From Lentisphaerae bacterium RIFOXYC12_FULL_60_16 (GTDB lineage: Bacteria; Verrucomicrobiota; Kiritimatiellia; UBA8416; YA12-FULL-60-10), in NCBI GenBank assembly GCA_001803315.1, contig MHBQ01000005.1:55204-114644 (forward strand): a stretch of 59,441 nucleotides of DNA, written 5' to 3'. A model generated the notes under the pieces. That model made no database searches and was not told the origin of the DNA. It saw only the letters and a list, made by a program, of their open reading frames with translations. This document shows positions 8,051 to 16,670 of the stretch, in pieces. A program made the position numbers and the translations under genes. Numbering within the stretch: the stretch's first letter is position 1; every line of letters begins with the position of its first letter.

Positions 8051-10907
8051 TCCCGATGATGTGAAACCCCTGCTGCCCGCGCTCCTGCGTAAACCGGTCA
8101 TGCTGGTCTGGGCGGTGGTGGTTCCGCTGCTGGCCTTTCTGGCGGGTCTGATCCGTGCCTGGATGCTGGTGGCCGGGGAACTGAACGAAACCGGCAAGCT
8201 GGCGTATGACACGGTGTTTGCCTGCACGGCGGCGCTGATTGCTGTGACGGTGCTGGTCGCGGTGGCCTTGAGGAGGTCCGGTAAGCCGGTTGACTGGAAA
8301 GTGTCGTTGTTCCTGTTCCTGGTGCAGGTTGGATTCATGTGGCGCGTGGTCACCCTGACCGGTGATCTGGTTCCCGACACGGTGGCGGACTGGATGTTGT
8401 CGCCCCAGCAATTGTTGTTCCTGGTGTTTGCAACCAGTGCGCCGGCCCTGTTTTTCTACCTGCTCCACCTGTCGGGGGTCCGGCTGAGGCTCGGGGCCGG
8501 ATCCGATGTCGGCCTCTCGCTGGCGGTCTTGATCGGTGTGCCGGGATCCTGGTACCTGGCAGGGGTCGTCCTGTCACGGTTGCATTGGCTGTTTTTACCG
8601 AACCAGGTGATAATCATGGTCGTTTTCTTTCTGACCACGGCCATCATGTTTTGCGCCTTTCTCCGCCTGCTGCTGTATGTCCATGGACGGCTCGGTCGTT
8701 CCATCCTGATGGCCATACTCGGAAGCCTGGTCTTCCCCCTCGGTGGATTGCTGCTGAATGCTTCGATTCCATTCCCTTGCGATCTGCAGGATTGGACCGT
8801 GTATGCGATGACCGTCCTCAATGCCGTTGCGGTCCTGATACCGACCGGGACGGTTCATCCGGGGCGACGCCTGGCGATCTGGTGTTCGCGTGCGGTGACC
8901 TTTCCATTCACCCTGTACTTTTTCCTACTGTTCCTTCCATTCCTGCCCTTGTCGATCCCGGCCATGCTGGCCGCGGGTGGCGGGTTTCTTATCCTGACTC
9001 CGACGTTCCTGTTTGTCGTGCATGTGCGTCTGCTGCTGGATGAAGGCGCACACCTGGTCGAGTCGATGGGGTGGGGACGGGTGGTGGGGCTGTTCGTTGC
9101 GATGCTGTTGGTCATGCCGGGTCTCTATACGGCCCGGGCCTTGTATCATAAGGCGGCCTTGATGCAGGCGGTTCACCAGGTGTTTCAACCGGACTATTCC
9201 GAAGCGGAGATGAAGATTGATCAACCGGCGGTCCGGCAGGCTTTGACCCGCCTGCAGAATATGAAGGATGGCATCTACGTGCCCATGCTGTCGGACTATT
9301 ACAACTGGATCGTGTTTAACGGAATGGTTCTGGCGGATAGCCGGATGAAGACCATCCGCCGTGTCCTGCTGGGTGAAACCGCGGATCGTGTGCGTTCGAG
9401 ACGGGACATGCAGATCATCGACTTCTTCAGCGGGGGTGGTCGTTCCCGTCAGGATTGGAACAACTCGCGGCATCCGCCCCGGCATGTTCGACTGGCGGAT
9501 GTGCAGGTTTCGACCCGAACCACCGGCCAGGTATGCATCGCCTCGGTGGTCCTGGACATGCAGAACACCAACGAGGCGCTTGCGGAATATGTGGACAACA
9601 TGACCGTTCCGGACGGTGTCCTGGTTTCGGGTTACTGGCTGGATGTGAATGGACAGACCGTGCCTGGCCGGATCGTCGACCGGAAATCGGCGGAATGGGT
9701 CTACCACATGATCCGTGACACCACGCGGCGCGATCCGGGCCTGCTGGTCTGCAACGAGGATGCCACGTTGCGCCTGAGTGTGTATCCCTTCAACGGCGGC
9801 GAAACGCGACGATGCGGGATTGATTTCATGTTCCCGGTTTCGGCTAGCCCGGAAGTGCGGATCGGGGACCGGCTGGTATCGCTTCAAGCGGTTCCGGCAG
9901 CGGGCCCGGTGGTGATCCAACTCAACGGAACCCAGCAGGCGGTTTACCTGTCCAAGGCCACCAGCGCCACCCTGCCATCCTTTACCCGAAAGCCGTACCT
10001 GCATTTCATCGTCGATGCCTCGGGTGCTGCGCGGGACAAGCAATCGGATTTACTCACCCAGATGGACGGAGTCTTGCGTAGAGGATCGAATCTTCTGTGC
10101 CACGTGACATTGGCCAATGCCGGCAGCCGGCACTTGACCCCTGAACCGGTTGATGGGTCCACCGCATTGGCGCTTGTGCGGCAGCACCTGACGGATCCCG
10201 GGGTGTTCAGCGGTGGGTTCAATGCCGGCCGTGCCCTCAAGCATGCCGCTCTGCAATACGCCGGGTCCGGTGACCAGACGGTTCCCTATTATGTGCTGGT
10301 CACTCCGACGGTTGATAGCGCCCTGTTGTTGGAGGATCTTGAAGCGTTCCAGCGTTTCAAGCCGGACACCCCGCCGTACCGGTTTGCGGTCACGGTTGTT
10401 CGCGTGGAAGTCTCGCCGGTTCACCTTTTACAGACGGGTGATACTTTGGGGATTGCCTGTGCTGACGCCGACGCCTTGGTACTTCTCGGGCCGGGTGCTA
10501 TCGGGGTATTCAACCCTGCAGAGAACCGGTTTCAGCCGTTGCCTGCCGGGGAACCTATTTCCGGGGATACGGTTTATGCTCAGGGGGTGGCGTTGTGGCA
10601 ACGCTACCGCCGCACCGTGCTTGATCCTTCGGCCGTGAACGATGCCCGTGCGGACTTGCTGGCCATCAGCCGGTCAACCTGCATCCTGCAACCGCTGGCC
10701 GCCTATATCGTGCTGGAAAACTCCGCGCAATGGGTTCAACTGGAACGGGCGCAACAACAGGCGCTCAACGCCGATCAGGCGCTGGCATTTGACGAATCCG
10801 AAACCCCGGCGCCGCCGGTCCTGCTGCTGCTTGCGGGATTCCTTCTGGTGCAGGCCGTCCGGATGGTCCGTGCCCGGCATGTGCGTACTAGGTCTATAGC
10901 CAGATGA
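8043..10907 (+). CDS. MSEP-CTERM-type protein, dedicated exosortase K substrate
   Basis: 954 aa. ATG 8043 is chosen because GGAG lies eight bases upstream; in-frame starts at 8010 (TTG) and 8016 lie inside xrtK. About eleven membrane segments fill residues ~15-380. A VIT-like domain covers roughly 510-620 (VDNMTVPDGVLVSGYWLDV, WVYHMIRDTTRRDPGLL). A vWA-like stretch follows (LHFIVDASGAARDKQSDL). The C-terminus is a sorting-signal tripartite tail: ESETPAPP, a hydrophobic helix (VLLLLAGFLLVQAV), then basic RMVRARHVRTR. The tail motif reads SETP rather than a literal MSEP. The overlap with xrtK and the family architecture make it the likely sole substrate. The function of this membrane/VIT protein is unknown. 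Confidence 0.8.
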   Translation: MHDPDDVKPLLPALLRKPVMLVWAVVVPLLAFLAGLIRAWMLVAGELNETGKLAYDTVFACTAALIAVTVLVAVALRRSGKPVDWKVSLFLFLVQVGFMWRVVTLTGDLVPDTVADWMLSPQQLLFLVFATSAPALFFYLLHLSGVRLRLGAGSDVGLSLAVLIGVPGSWYLAGVVLSRLHWLFLPNQVIIMVVFFLTTAIMFCAFLRLLLYVHGRLGRSILMAILGSLVFPLGGLLLNASIPFPCDLQDWTVYAMTVLNAVAVLIPTGTVHPGRRLAIWCSRAVTFPFTLYFFLLFLPFLPLSIPAMLAAGGGFLILTPTFLFVVHVRLLLDEGAHLVESMGWGRVVGLFVAMLLVMPGLYTARALYHKAALMQAVHQVFQPDYSEAEMKIDQPAVRQALTRLQNMKDGIYVPMLSDYYNWIVFNGMVLADSRMKTIRRVLLGETADRVRSRRDMQIIDFFSGGGRSRQDWNNSRHPPRHVRLADVQVSTRTTGQVCIASVVLDMQNTNEALAEYVDNMTVPDGVLVSGYWLDVNGQTVPGRIVDRKSAEWVYHMIRDTTRRDPGLLVCNEDATLRLSVYPFNGGETRRCGIDFMFPVSASPEVRIGDRLVSLQAVPAAGPVVIQLNGTQQAVYLSKATSATLPSFTRKPYLHFIVDASGAARDKQSDLLTQMDGVLRRGSNLLCHVTLANAGSRHLTPEPVDGSTALALVRQHLTDPGVFSGGFNAGRALKHAALQYAGSGDQTVPYYVLVTPTVDSALLLEDLEAFQRFKPDTPPYRFAVTVVRVEVSPVHLLQTGDTLGIACADADALVLLGPGAIGVFNPAENRFQPLPAGEPISGDTVYAQGVALWQRYRRTVLDPSAVNDARADLLAISRSTCILQPLAAYIVLENSAQWVQLERAQQQALNADQALAFDESETPAPPVLLLLAGFLLVQAVRMVRARHVRTRSIAR

Positions 10908-10990
10908 TACCGTACCATCCGGCCTCTCCACTATGGGTGGTACAAGGTTGACTTCCTGCATGGTGAGGCCGAGACTAATGTCGGTGGTAT

Positions 10991-13900
10991 ATGCTGGTTT
11001 TACGCCCACATAGTTTTTTCATAAGGGTGATGGTCGGGGTTCTCCTGGCGGGTCCGCTCCATGCAGACCGCTACTGGGATGCCGGTGGAGGGAATTCCGA
11101 TTGGTCCACCCCGGCAAACTGGGATACGGATACCGAGCCGTCCGCTTCCGACGATGCCTGGTTGGGGCATGCTTCCGGAACCAATCCGGCAGTTGCGACG
11201 CTTACCGCTGCCGGGGAAACGGTCAAGGTTCTGTACCTTGGATACAGCGCGGGAACCACGGGATCGGTCACGATGGCCTCGGGAACGCTGACCGGATCGG
11301 GCGAAGTCAACCTCGGCGCCCGAATTGCCGGGATGGTGCTCGGGTATGCGTCCGGGTCGGCCGGAACCTTCAACTACCATGGGGGTACACTGACCCTGGC
11401 CAGCGGGGTCATCCTGGGGAACGGAACCGGGCGGGGAACGTTCATCCAGGATGGCGGGAACCTGAGTCTGCCCAGTCGTAACCTGACGTTTTGTGCCAAC
11501 GGCGCCGGCTCCGGGTACTACCGCCTCAAGAACGGAACCCTGGGTGTCACGAACCATGTGATCTTCCCGGACTTCGCCGGAACGGCGGTCTTCTTGCAGG
11601 AACCGGGCACAACCTTCACCGTCGGCGGTATGTGGCAGGACACGTACGGGGGTACGAGCACCTTCACGAAGACGAATGCCATATTCACGATCCGGGGTGT
11701 TGCCAATTTCGCGTACGCCGCGGCCAATACGACGCTGATCCAATTTGTCAATGGGCGGGCCAGCTTCATGGCTACTCCCTATGCCTGCTACCTGGGCAAC
11801 AGTGGACGAGGGACCTTCATCCAGCGGGGCGGGACGAACTTCTTCAACGGACAGATCCGCACCTCGGAGGCGGTCGGGTCGGAATCGGTCTACTACCTGT
11901 TTGACGGAGGCCTGTTCAGGTTCCAGAACAACTCGCTGTCGCTCGGAGTCCAGGGCACCAGTACGTTTGTCCAAGGCGAAGGAACCCGTGTGGAAGGGGT
12001 TGATAACAGTTCCACGCTGTTGTTGGCGGCTTACGCCTCGGGCAATGCCACCTACACGATGAGCGGCGGGGTCTGCAACGTGAGAGCCATGATTATCGGG
12101 AACGCCGGTACGGGGGTGTTCCGGCAATACGGCGGCACGAATATCTGCCGGACAGACTGCAGCCTGGGTTCCCAGTACGAAAGCCGGGGGACCCTCGAAG
12201 TCTGGGGCGGGACGATGACGATATCCAACAACCTCCGCGTGGGTTTTGGGGCGGCCCGTATCAACGGCACGCTCCGCGTCGGAACGAATGTCGTCATAAC
12301 GGTGAACCCGGCGGGAGGGTCGGTGTTCTCGCTGGGTGACAACGCCGGCGCAGGGGCGGGCTCCATGGCCGAAGGGTACTGTTATCTCTACGGTGGCCGG
12401 ATCACGACGCCCATCCTGCGGATGCAGTACCGTTCGGGTGACCGCGGCATCCTGCAAGGATGGGGATCGATGCGGATCACCGGTGAGCTGACGATGAACG
12501 GGGTCGTCATAGCCGACGGATATGGCACGGATCGCACCCTGGCGGTGACAAACTACACCCCGTTCATCAACAGTGTGGCGAACACGACGACCAACGGGTG
12601 GTACGCGCGGAACCACGGCAAGCTGGTACTTCAGCCGGTGGCGGTCACCGGGAACGGAACGAAATACTGGGGCGAGTCTTCCAGCACGGATCAGGACCTG
12701 GTCAACGCGGTGGTGTTCCAGTTCGCGGGGGTGGGTGGCAGCGGCACCATCGACGGAGCCCTGGTGGCGCCGGATCACACCTCGGTGCCGGTCTACACGA
12801 CGGGCGTGGCCATTGCGGGCATCTGGAACCTGCCGGCAAACGGGTTTACGTTTACGGGCGCGGCACTTACCTTCCGGTACGATGATGAACGCATCACGAA
12901 TGCCCTGGGGGTGGAGGAAACGGACCTCCAGGTATACCAACACAACGGGTCCGACTGGGTCCGGCTGCCGACATATACCCAGGACACCGCCGCCCACCGG
13001 ATCACGGTGTCCAACCTCACAACGCTTGGTTGGTTCGCTGTGGCGGACAGCATGACCAACCTGCCGCCATTGGTGAACGCCGGAACGGACCGGGAAATCC
13101 AGTGGCCGACGAACCAGGTATCGCTGGATGGGACGGTGTCCGACGACGGCACGGTCACCACCTGCTGGACGGTGGTGTCCGGGCCCGCAGGCGTGGTGTT
13201 CGATAACGCAGCGTTGGTGGATACGACGGCGACATTCCCGGGGTATGGAACCTACTTCCTGCGCCTGACGGCCTGGGACGGTGAGACCATGCGGCACGAC
13301 GACGGGCAGGTTCTGGTGGTGCCGTCGAACGGGAACCATGCGCCGGCGGTCGATGCCGGGACAAACCGGACGGTGACGCTGCGGGACCTGGTGGCATTGC
13401 CCGGATCGGCCCCCGATGACGGCATTCCGGGCGGGCCGACCAGCATCCTGTGGTCGGTGGTCAGCGGGCCGGGAATCGTCGATTGGTCGAGCACGACGAG
13501 CCTGGCCACGACGGTTACGTTCTCGGACCCGGGGATCTACCAGCTCAGACTGGCCGTGGGCGACGGGCAATTGACGAACGCGGATGACGTGGCGGTGACC
13601 GTGACCCTGGTAGCCGGGACCGGCCTGTACTGGGACCAGGGGGGGACCGGCCAGAACTGGTCGAACGCGGTGAATTGGAGTTCGGATCTGCGGCCGACGC
13701 TTGCCGATGCTGCGCGGGTCGGTCACTCGAGTTATGTGCGGGATGGAACGGCTGTGGTGACGCGTGCCGGAGAGCGGTGTTCCACGCTGATGCTGGGGGA
13801 ATCGGCGGGAACCACGGGGACCTTGAACCTGGTTTCCGGTGAGTTGCGGGCGTGTGTCTACCTTCCGTCCGCGGGCTACGCCGTCATGGTCGGGAGCTCG

Positions 13901-15157
13901 GGACATGGGCGGATCATCCAGGACGGCGGGATCCTGGCGGCCACGAATGGGAACCCCACGATCTCCATTGCCTACAGCGCCTCCGGTGAGTACCGGCTTA
14001 ACGGGGGATCGATGCGGGCGTACCAACTCCAGGCCGGTCGCTCGGGCCTCGGGACCGTGGTCCAGGAATCGGGCACGGTAGTGACCGTGACGATCCTGTC
14101 ACAGTGTGGATACCACCCCCAATCGCTCGGGTCGACGTATACGATGAATGGCGGATTGCTGCAGGCGGTGACGGAAATAATCCAGAGCAATGGGCGGTTC
14201 ACCCAGCATGGCGGGACCAATATCCTGACCGGGAGCATGACGCTCGGCGGGCTGTCCACGGCGCATACGGCAGTTTACGATATGGTGTCCGGATCCCTGA
14301 CCGTGGGAGACAACACCGCGGATACGCTCTACGCCGGTAACGGCATGATCGGGCGGCTCATCGTCCATAGCAATGGAAACGTGGCCTGTGCCGGGGCGGT
14401 CACGATGGGCCAGGGGACCGGTACCGGTCAGCTGGTCATGAGAGGCGGGGCGATCCGGTCCGGCAGTACGTTTTCGTTACGGCTTGCCGCAACCTCGAAA
14501 GGGTGGGCCCACGGGTGGGGGAACGTGCAGATGTCCGGGAGCGGGACGTTTCGTATGAACGGCCAGGTGGTGGCGGACGGGGAAGGAACGGATCGAACGC
14601 TCTGGATTACGAACTACCCGACCTTCCTGCAGGATGTGGTCAATGGGGCGGCGGAATCCAACGGGTGGTATGCGGTTGATCACGGACGCTTGACGCTTCA
14701 GCCCCTTGCCGTGACCGGGGATGGGACGTGCTACTGGGGAGAATCTTCCAGTACGGCGTTTGACCTGGTCAATGCGGTCAAATTGAATCTGGCCGGAGTT
14801 GGCGGGAGCGGAGCGTTGGCCGGGTCACTGGTATCGACCAATCATGTGGGTGTGCCGTTGTATAATCGACGCACCTCCCTGCCGATCGGATTCTGGGATT
14901 TTTCGGCGACAGGATTCACAATCACCTCCGCGACGGTCACCTTCCGGTACGATTCGTTGCGGGTGTCGGCCCAGGGATTGGCCGAGGAAGATATCATTCC
15001 TTACCGACATGACGGACACCGGTGGGTGGCGTTGCCGAGCTTTGGTGTGAACACCACGCTGAAACAGGTTACGGTCAGCAACGTAACCAGCCTGACGTGG
15101 TTCGGATTGGGTGAGATCCTCAACACGGTGCCGGGTACCATATTTGCCATTCAGTGA
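10991..15157 (+). CDS. Giant secreted repeat protein (T5SS/PEP-CTERM-associated repeats) with internal duplication
   Basis: 1388 aa. The signal peptide is MLVLRPHSFFIRVMVGVLLA ending ..GPLHA; an in-frame ATG at 11030 would remove its basic part. Residues ~26-560 hold repeats of the type GxLxxxGGxxxxGTFxQxGG (YLGYSAGTTG, GRGTFIQDGG). Residues ~560-690 form an end module (GTDRTL, NGWYARNHGKLVLQP, YWGESSST, ITVSNLTTLGWFA). Two Ig/PKD-like sandwiches (~690-875) follow. A second repeat passenger (~876-1200) and a second copy of the end module (ITVSNVTSLTWF equivalent VTVSNVTSLTWFG) close the protein. There is no autotransporter barrel and no PEP-CTERM tail. It begins 83 bp after the MSEP-CTERM gene. 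It is probably an adhesin-like or glycan-binding surface protein, which is inference. Confidence 0.85.
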   Translation: MLVLRPHSFFIRVMVGVLLAGPLHADRYWDAGGGNSDWSTPANWDTDTEPSASDDAWLGHASGTNPAVATLTAAGETVKVLYLGYSAGTTGSVTMASGTLTGSGEVNLGARIAGMVLGYASGSAGTFNYHGGTLTLASGVILGNGTGRGTFIQDGGNLSLPSRNLTFCANGAGSGYYRLKNGTLGVTNHVIFPDFAGTAVFLQEPGTTFTVGGMWQDTYGGTSTFTKTNAIFTIRGVANFAYAAANTTLIQFVNGRASFMATPYACYLGNSGRGTFIQRGGTNFFNGQIRTSEAVGSESVYYLFDGGLFRFQNNSLSLGVQGTSTFVQGEGTRVEGVDNSSTLLLAAYASGNATYTMSGGVCNVRAMIIGNAGTGVFRQYGGTNICRTDCSLGSQYESRGTLEVWGGTMTISNNLRVGFGAARINGTLRVGTNVVITVNPAGGSVFSLGDNAGAGAGSMAEGYCYLYGGRITTPILRMQYRSGDRGILQGWGSMRITGELTMNGVVIADGYGTDRTLAVTNYTPFINSVANTTTNGWYARNHGKLVLQPVAVTGNGTKYWGESSSTDQDLVNAVVFQFAGVGGSGTIDGALVAPDHTSVPVYTTGVAIAGIWNLPANGFTFTGAALTFRYDDERITNALGVEETDLQVYQHNGSDWVRLPTYTQDTAAHRITVSNLTTLGWFAVADSMTNLPPLVNAGTDREIQWPTNQVSLDGTVSDDGTVTTCWTVVSGPAGVVFDNAALVDTTATFPGYGTYFLRLTAWDGETMRHDDGQVLVVPSNGNHAPAVDAGTNRTVTLRDLVALPGSAPDDGIPGGPTSILWSVVSGPGIVDWSSTTSLATTVTFSDPGIYQLRLAVGDGQLTNADDVAVTVTLVAGTGLYWDQGGTGQNWSNAVNWSSDLRPTLADAARVGHSSYVRDGTAVVTRAGERCSTLMLGESAGTTGTLNLVSGELRACVYLPSAGYAVMVGSSGHGRIIQDGGILAATNGNPTISIAYSASGEYRLNGGSMRAYQLQAGRSGLGTVVQESGTVVTVTILSQCGYHPQSLGSTYTMNGGLLQAVTEIIQSNGRFTQHGGTNILTGSMTLGGLSTAHTAVYDMVSGSLTVGDNTADTLYAGNGMIGRLIVHSNGNVACAGAVTMGQGTGTGQLVMRGGAIRSGSTFSLRLAATSKGWAHGWGNVQMSGSGTFRMNGQVVADGEGTDRTLWITNYPTFLQDVVNGAAESNGWYAVDHGRLTLQPLAVTGDGTCYWGESSSTAFDLVNAVKLNLAGVGGSGALAGSLVSTNHVGVPLYNRRTSLPIGFWDFSATGFTITSATVTFRYDSLRVSAQGLAEEDIIPYRHDGHRWVALPSFGVNTTLKQVTVSNVTSLTWFGLGEILNTVPGTIFAIQ

Positions 15158-15198
15158 GGGATGGGGGCGGGGGCGTATGGAGAGGCGCAAATATTTCG

Positions 15199-15870
15199 CT
15201 ACCGGATGGTGAGCATGGTGCCCTGCATGCGGTACAGCGTGTAGGCGTTCTGTATGCTCCGGCCCCAGCCGTCGAACGACCCGCCCGGTTGTGGAACGGA
15301 CAGCTCAAGCGCGAAAGTGTCATAAGTATCCGGTGTTCCGTCGCCATCGAAATCCAGCTCCAGGTATTGCAATCCCGCCCGGCACAAGGCCAGATCCAGG
15401 AGTGTGAGCCCGCTGATGGTGAGCGTGTCATCGGCGAGAAAGTCAGCCGTCACCGGAACGACCAGGGTGCGGTCCCCGTCGGCGTAGGAGACGGAGGCAT
15501 TGATCTTGGCGGCGGCGTTGCTGGCGAATGAGAGTGTCGCGCCGGTGTTGAAGCGGCAAGCCCAGCCGGACAGGAGGCTCACGCGTAGTGTTCCGCCGTT
15601 GGTGATTGCAATCGGACTGCCCGGATTCACCACGCGGATCGTCAGCGTCGTCAGGACGCCCTGCGGATGGGTCCACACGAGCACTTGATTGGTCGCCGAG
15701 GAGAAGGTGATCTGCGTGTCACTCAACCCGACGGCGGAGATCATGCCTTGCCGATCCCATCCGTCGTAAGAACCGCCCTGAAAGGAGGGTAGGTTCGTGT
15801 TCCAATCCACGGCTGCGGCACCCGCAAGGGTCAACCAGAACACCAGGCTGCCGGTAACCGTGATTCTCAT
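15199..15870 (-). CDS. Secreted protein of unknown function, tandem paralogue A
   Basis: 223 aa with an N-terminal signal peptide (MRITVTGSLVFWLTLAGAAA). The mature part starts VDWNTNLPSFQGGSYDGWD and contains a stretch, THPQGVLTTLTIRVVNPGSP, almost identical in the next gene. It ends in a LDFDGDGTPDTYDTF motif (calcium-binding thrombospondin-3-like DxDxDG) followed by LSVPQPGGSFDGWGRS. No enzyme family is recognised. Both the N-terminus and the C-terminus carry a GGSxDGW motif, suggesting a repeated module. It converges with the giant repeat protein and lies 46 bp after its tandem paralogue. Confidence 0.75.
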   Translation of the reverse strand: MRITVTGSLVFWLTLAGAAAVDWNTNLPSFQGGSYDGWDRQGMISAVGLSDTQITFSSATNQVLVWTHPQGVLTTLTIRVVNPGSPIAITNGGTLRVSLLSGWACRFNTGATLSFASNAAAKINASVSYADGDRTLVVPVTADFLADDTLTISGLTLLDLALCRAGLQYLELDFDGDGTPDTYDTFALELSVPQPGGSFDGWGRSIQNAYTLYRMQGTMLTIR

Positions 15871-15916
15871 GCTCTGCTTTCATCTGCCATGTGGCCAGGA
15901 TGTCTTGTCGTGGGCG

Positions 15917-16597
15917 TCATTGGAATAAGAATACCGACCCGCCCATGAGCCTCCAGACTTTCTCGAAAGCGGATGCCACGGCACGGGCCCAGCCGTCCTG
16001 CGATCCGCCCGGCTGCGGAACGGAAAGGGTCAACGTGAAGGTGTCGTAGAGGTCCGGTCCCGCGGTGCTGTCGACATCCAGCCCCAGCCTCTGCGATTCT
16101 GGTCTGCCCAGGGCGAGATCCAGAATCCTGAGTCCGGTGATGGTGAGCGTGTCGCCGGCGAGAAAGTCGGCAGTCACGGGGACGACTAGTGTGCGGTCCC
16201 CCTCGGCGTAGGAGACGGAGGTATTGATCTTGGCGGCGGCGTTGCTGGCGAATGAGAGCGTCGCGCCGGTGTTGAACCGGCAAGCCCAGACTGACGGGAG
16301 GCTCACGCGAAATGTTCCGCCGTTGGTAATTACGATCGGACTGCCCGGATTGACCACGCGGATCGTCAGCGTCGTCAGGACGCCCTGCGGATGGGTCCAC
16401 ACGAACACTTGATTGGTCACCGAGGAGAACGCGATCTGCGCGTTGCCCAGCCCGGCGGCGGAGATCATGTCTTGCTGATCCCATCCGTCGTAAGAACCGC
16501 CCCGAAAGGAGGGGAGATTCGTGCTCCAATCCACGGCCTGCACCAGCAGGGGCGCCAGCAGGAATGTGAGTATCAGACTATTTACGCTTCGGTTCAT
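15917..16597 (-). CDS. Secreted protein of unknown function, tandem paralogue B
   Basis: 226 aa with signal peptide MNRSVNSLILTFLLAPLLVQA. The body is close to that of the downstream copy at 15199: VDWSTNLPSFRGGSYDGWDQ, THPQGVLTTLTIRVVNPGSP, FNTGATLSFASNAAAKIN and GDRTLVVPVTADFLAGDTL. By eye, similarity is highest in the middle and lower in the signal peptide and the last 60 residues. In this copy the DxDxDG motif is degraded to LDVDSTAGPDLYDTF. The pair is a recent tandem duplication. Function unknown. Confidence 0.75.
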   Translation of the reverse strand: MNRSVNSLILTFLLAPLLVQAVDWSTNLPSFRGGSYDGWDQQDMISAAGLGNAQIAFSSVTNQVFVWTHPQGVLTTLTIRVVNPGSPIVITNGGTFRVSLPSVWACRFNTGATLSFASNAAAKINTSVSYAEGDRTLVVPVTADFLAGDTLTITGLRILDLALGRPESQRLGLDVDSTAGPDLYDTFTLTLSVPQPGGSQDGWARAVASAFEKVWRLMGGSVFLFQ

Positions 16598-16670
16598 GCT
16601 TCAAAATCCTGAACGCGGCCTTTTCTTGTAACTCGCCTATCCGCCGGCGTGTCGTGAATCAGGGGGTGTG

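Noticed and set aside
10912-10943. GTACCA...TGGTAC inverted repeat after the MSEP-CTERM gene as a terminator
   Set aside because: Six perfect pairs around a 20-base loop and no T-tract; too weak to call.
11000-14026. 1008-codon open frame on the minus strand opposite the giant repeat protein
   Set aside because: Its translation is low-complexity, Arg/Pro/His-rich and without domains; it mirrors the high third-position GC of the real plus-strand gene.
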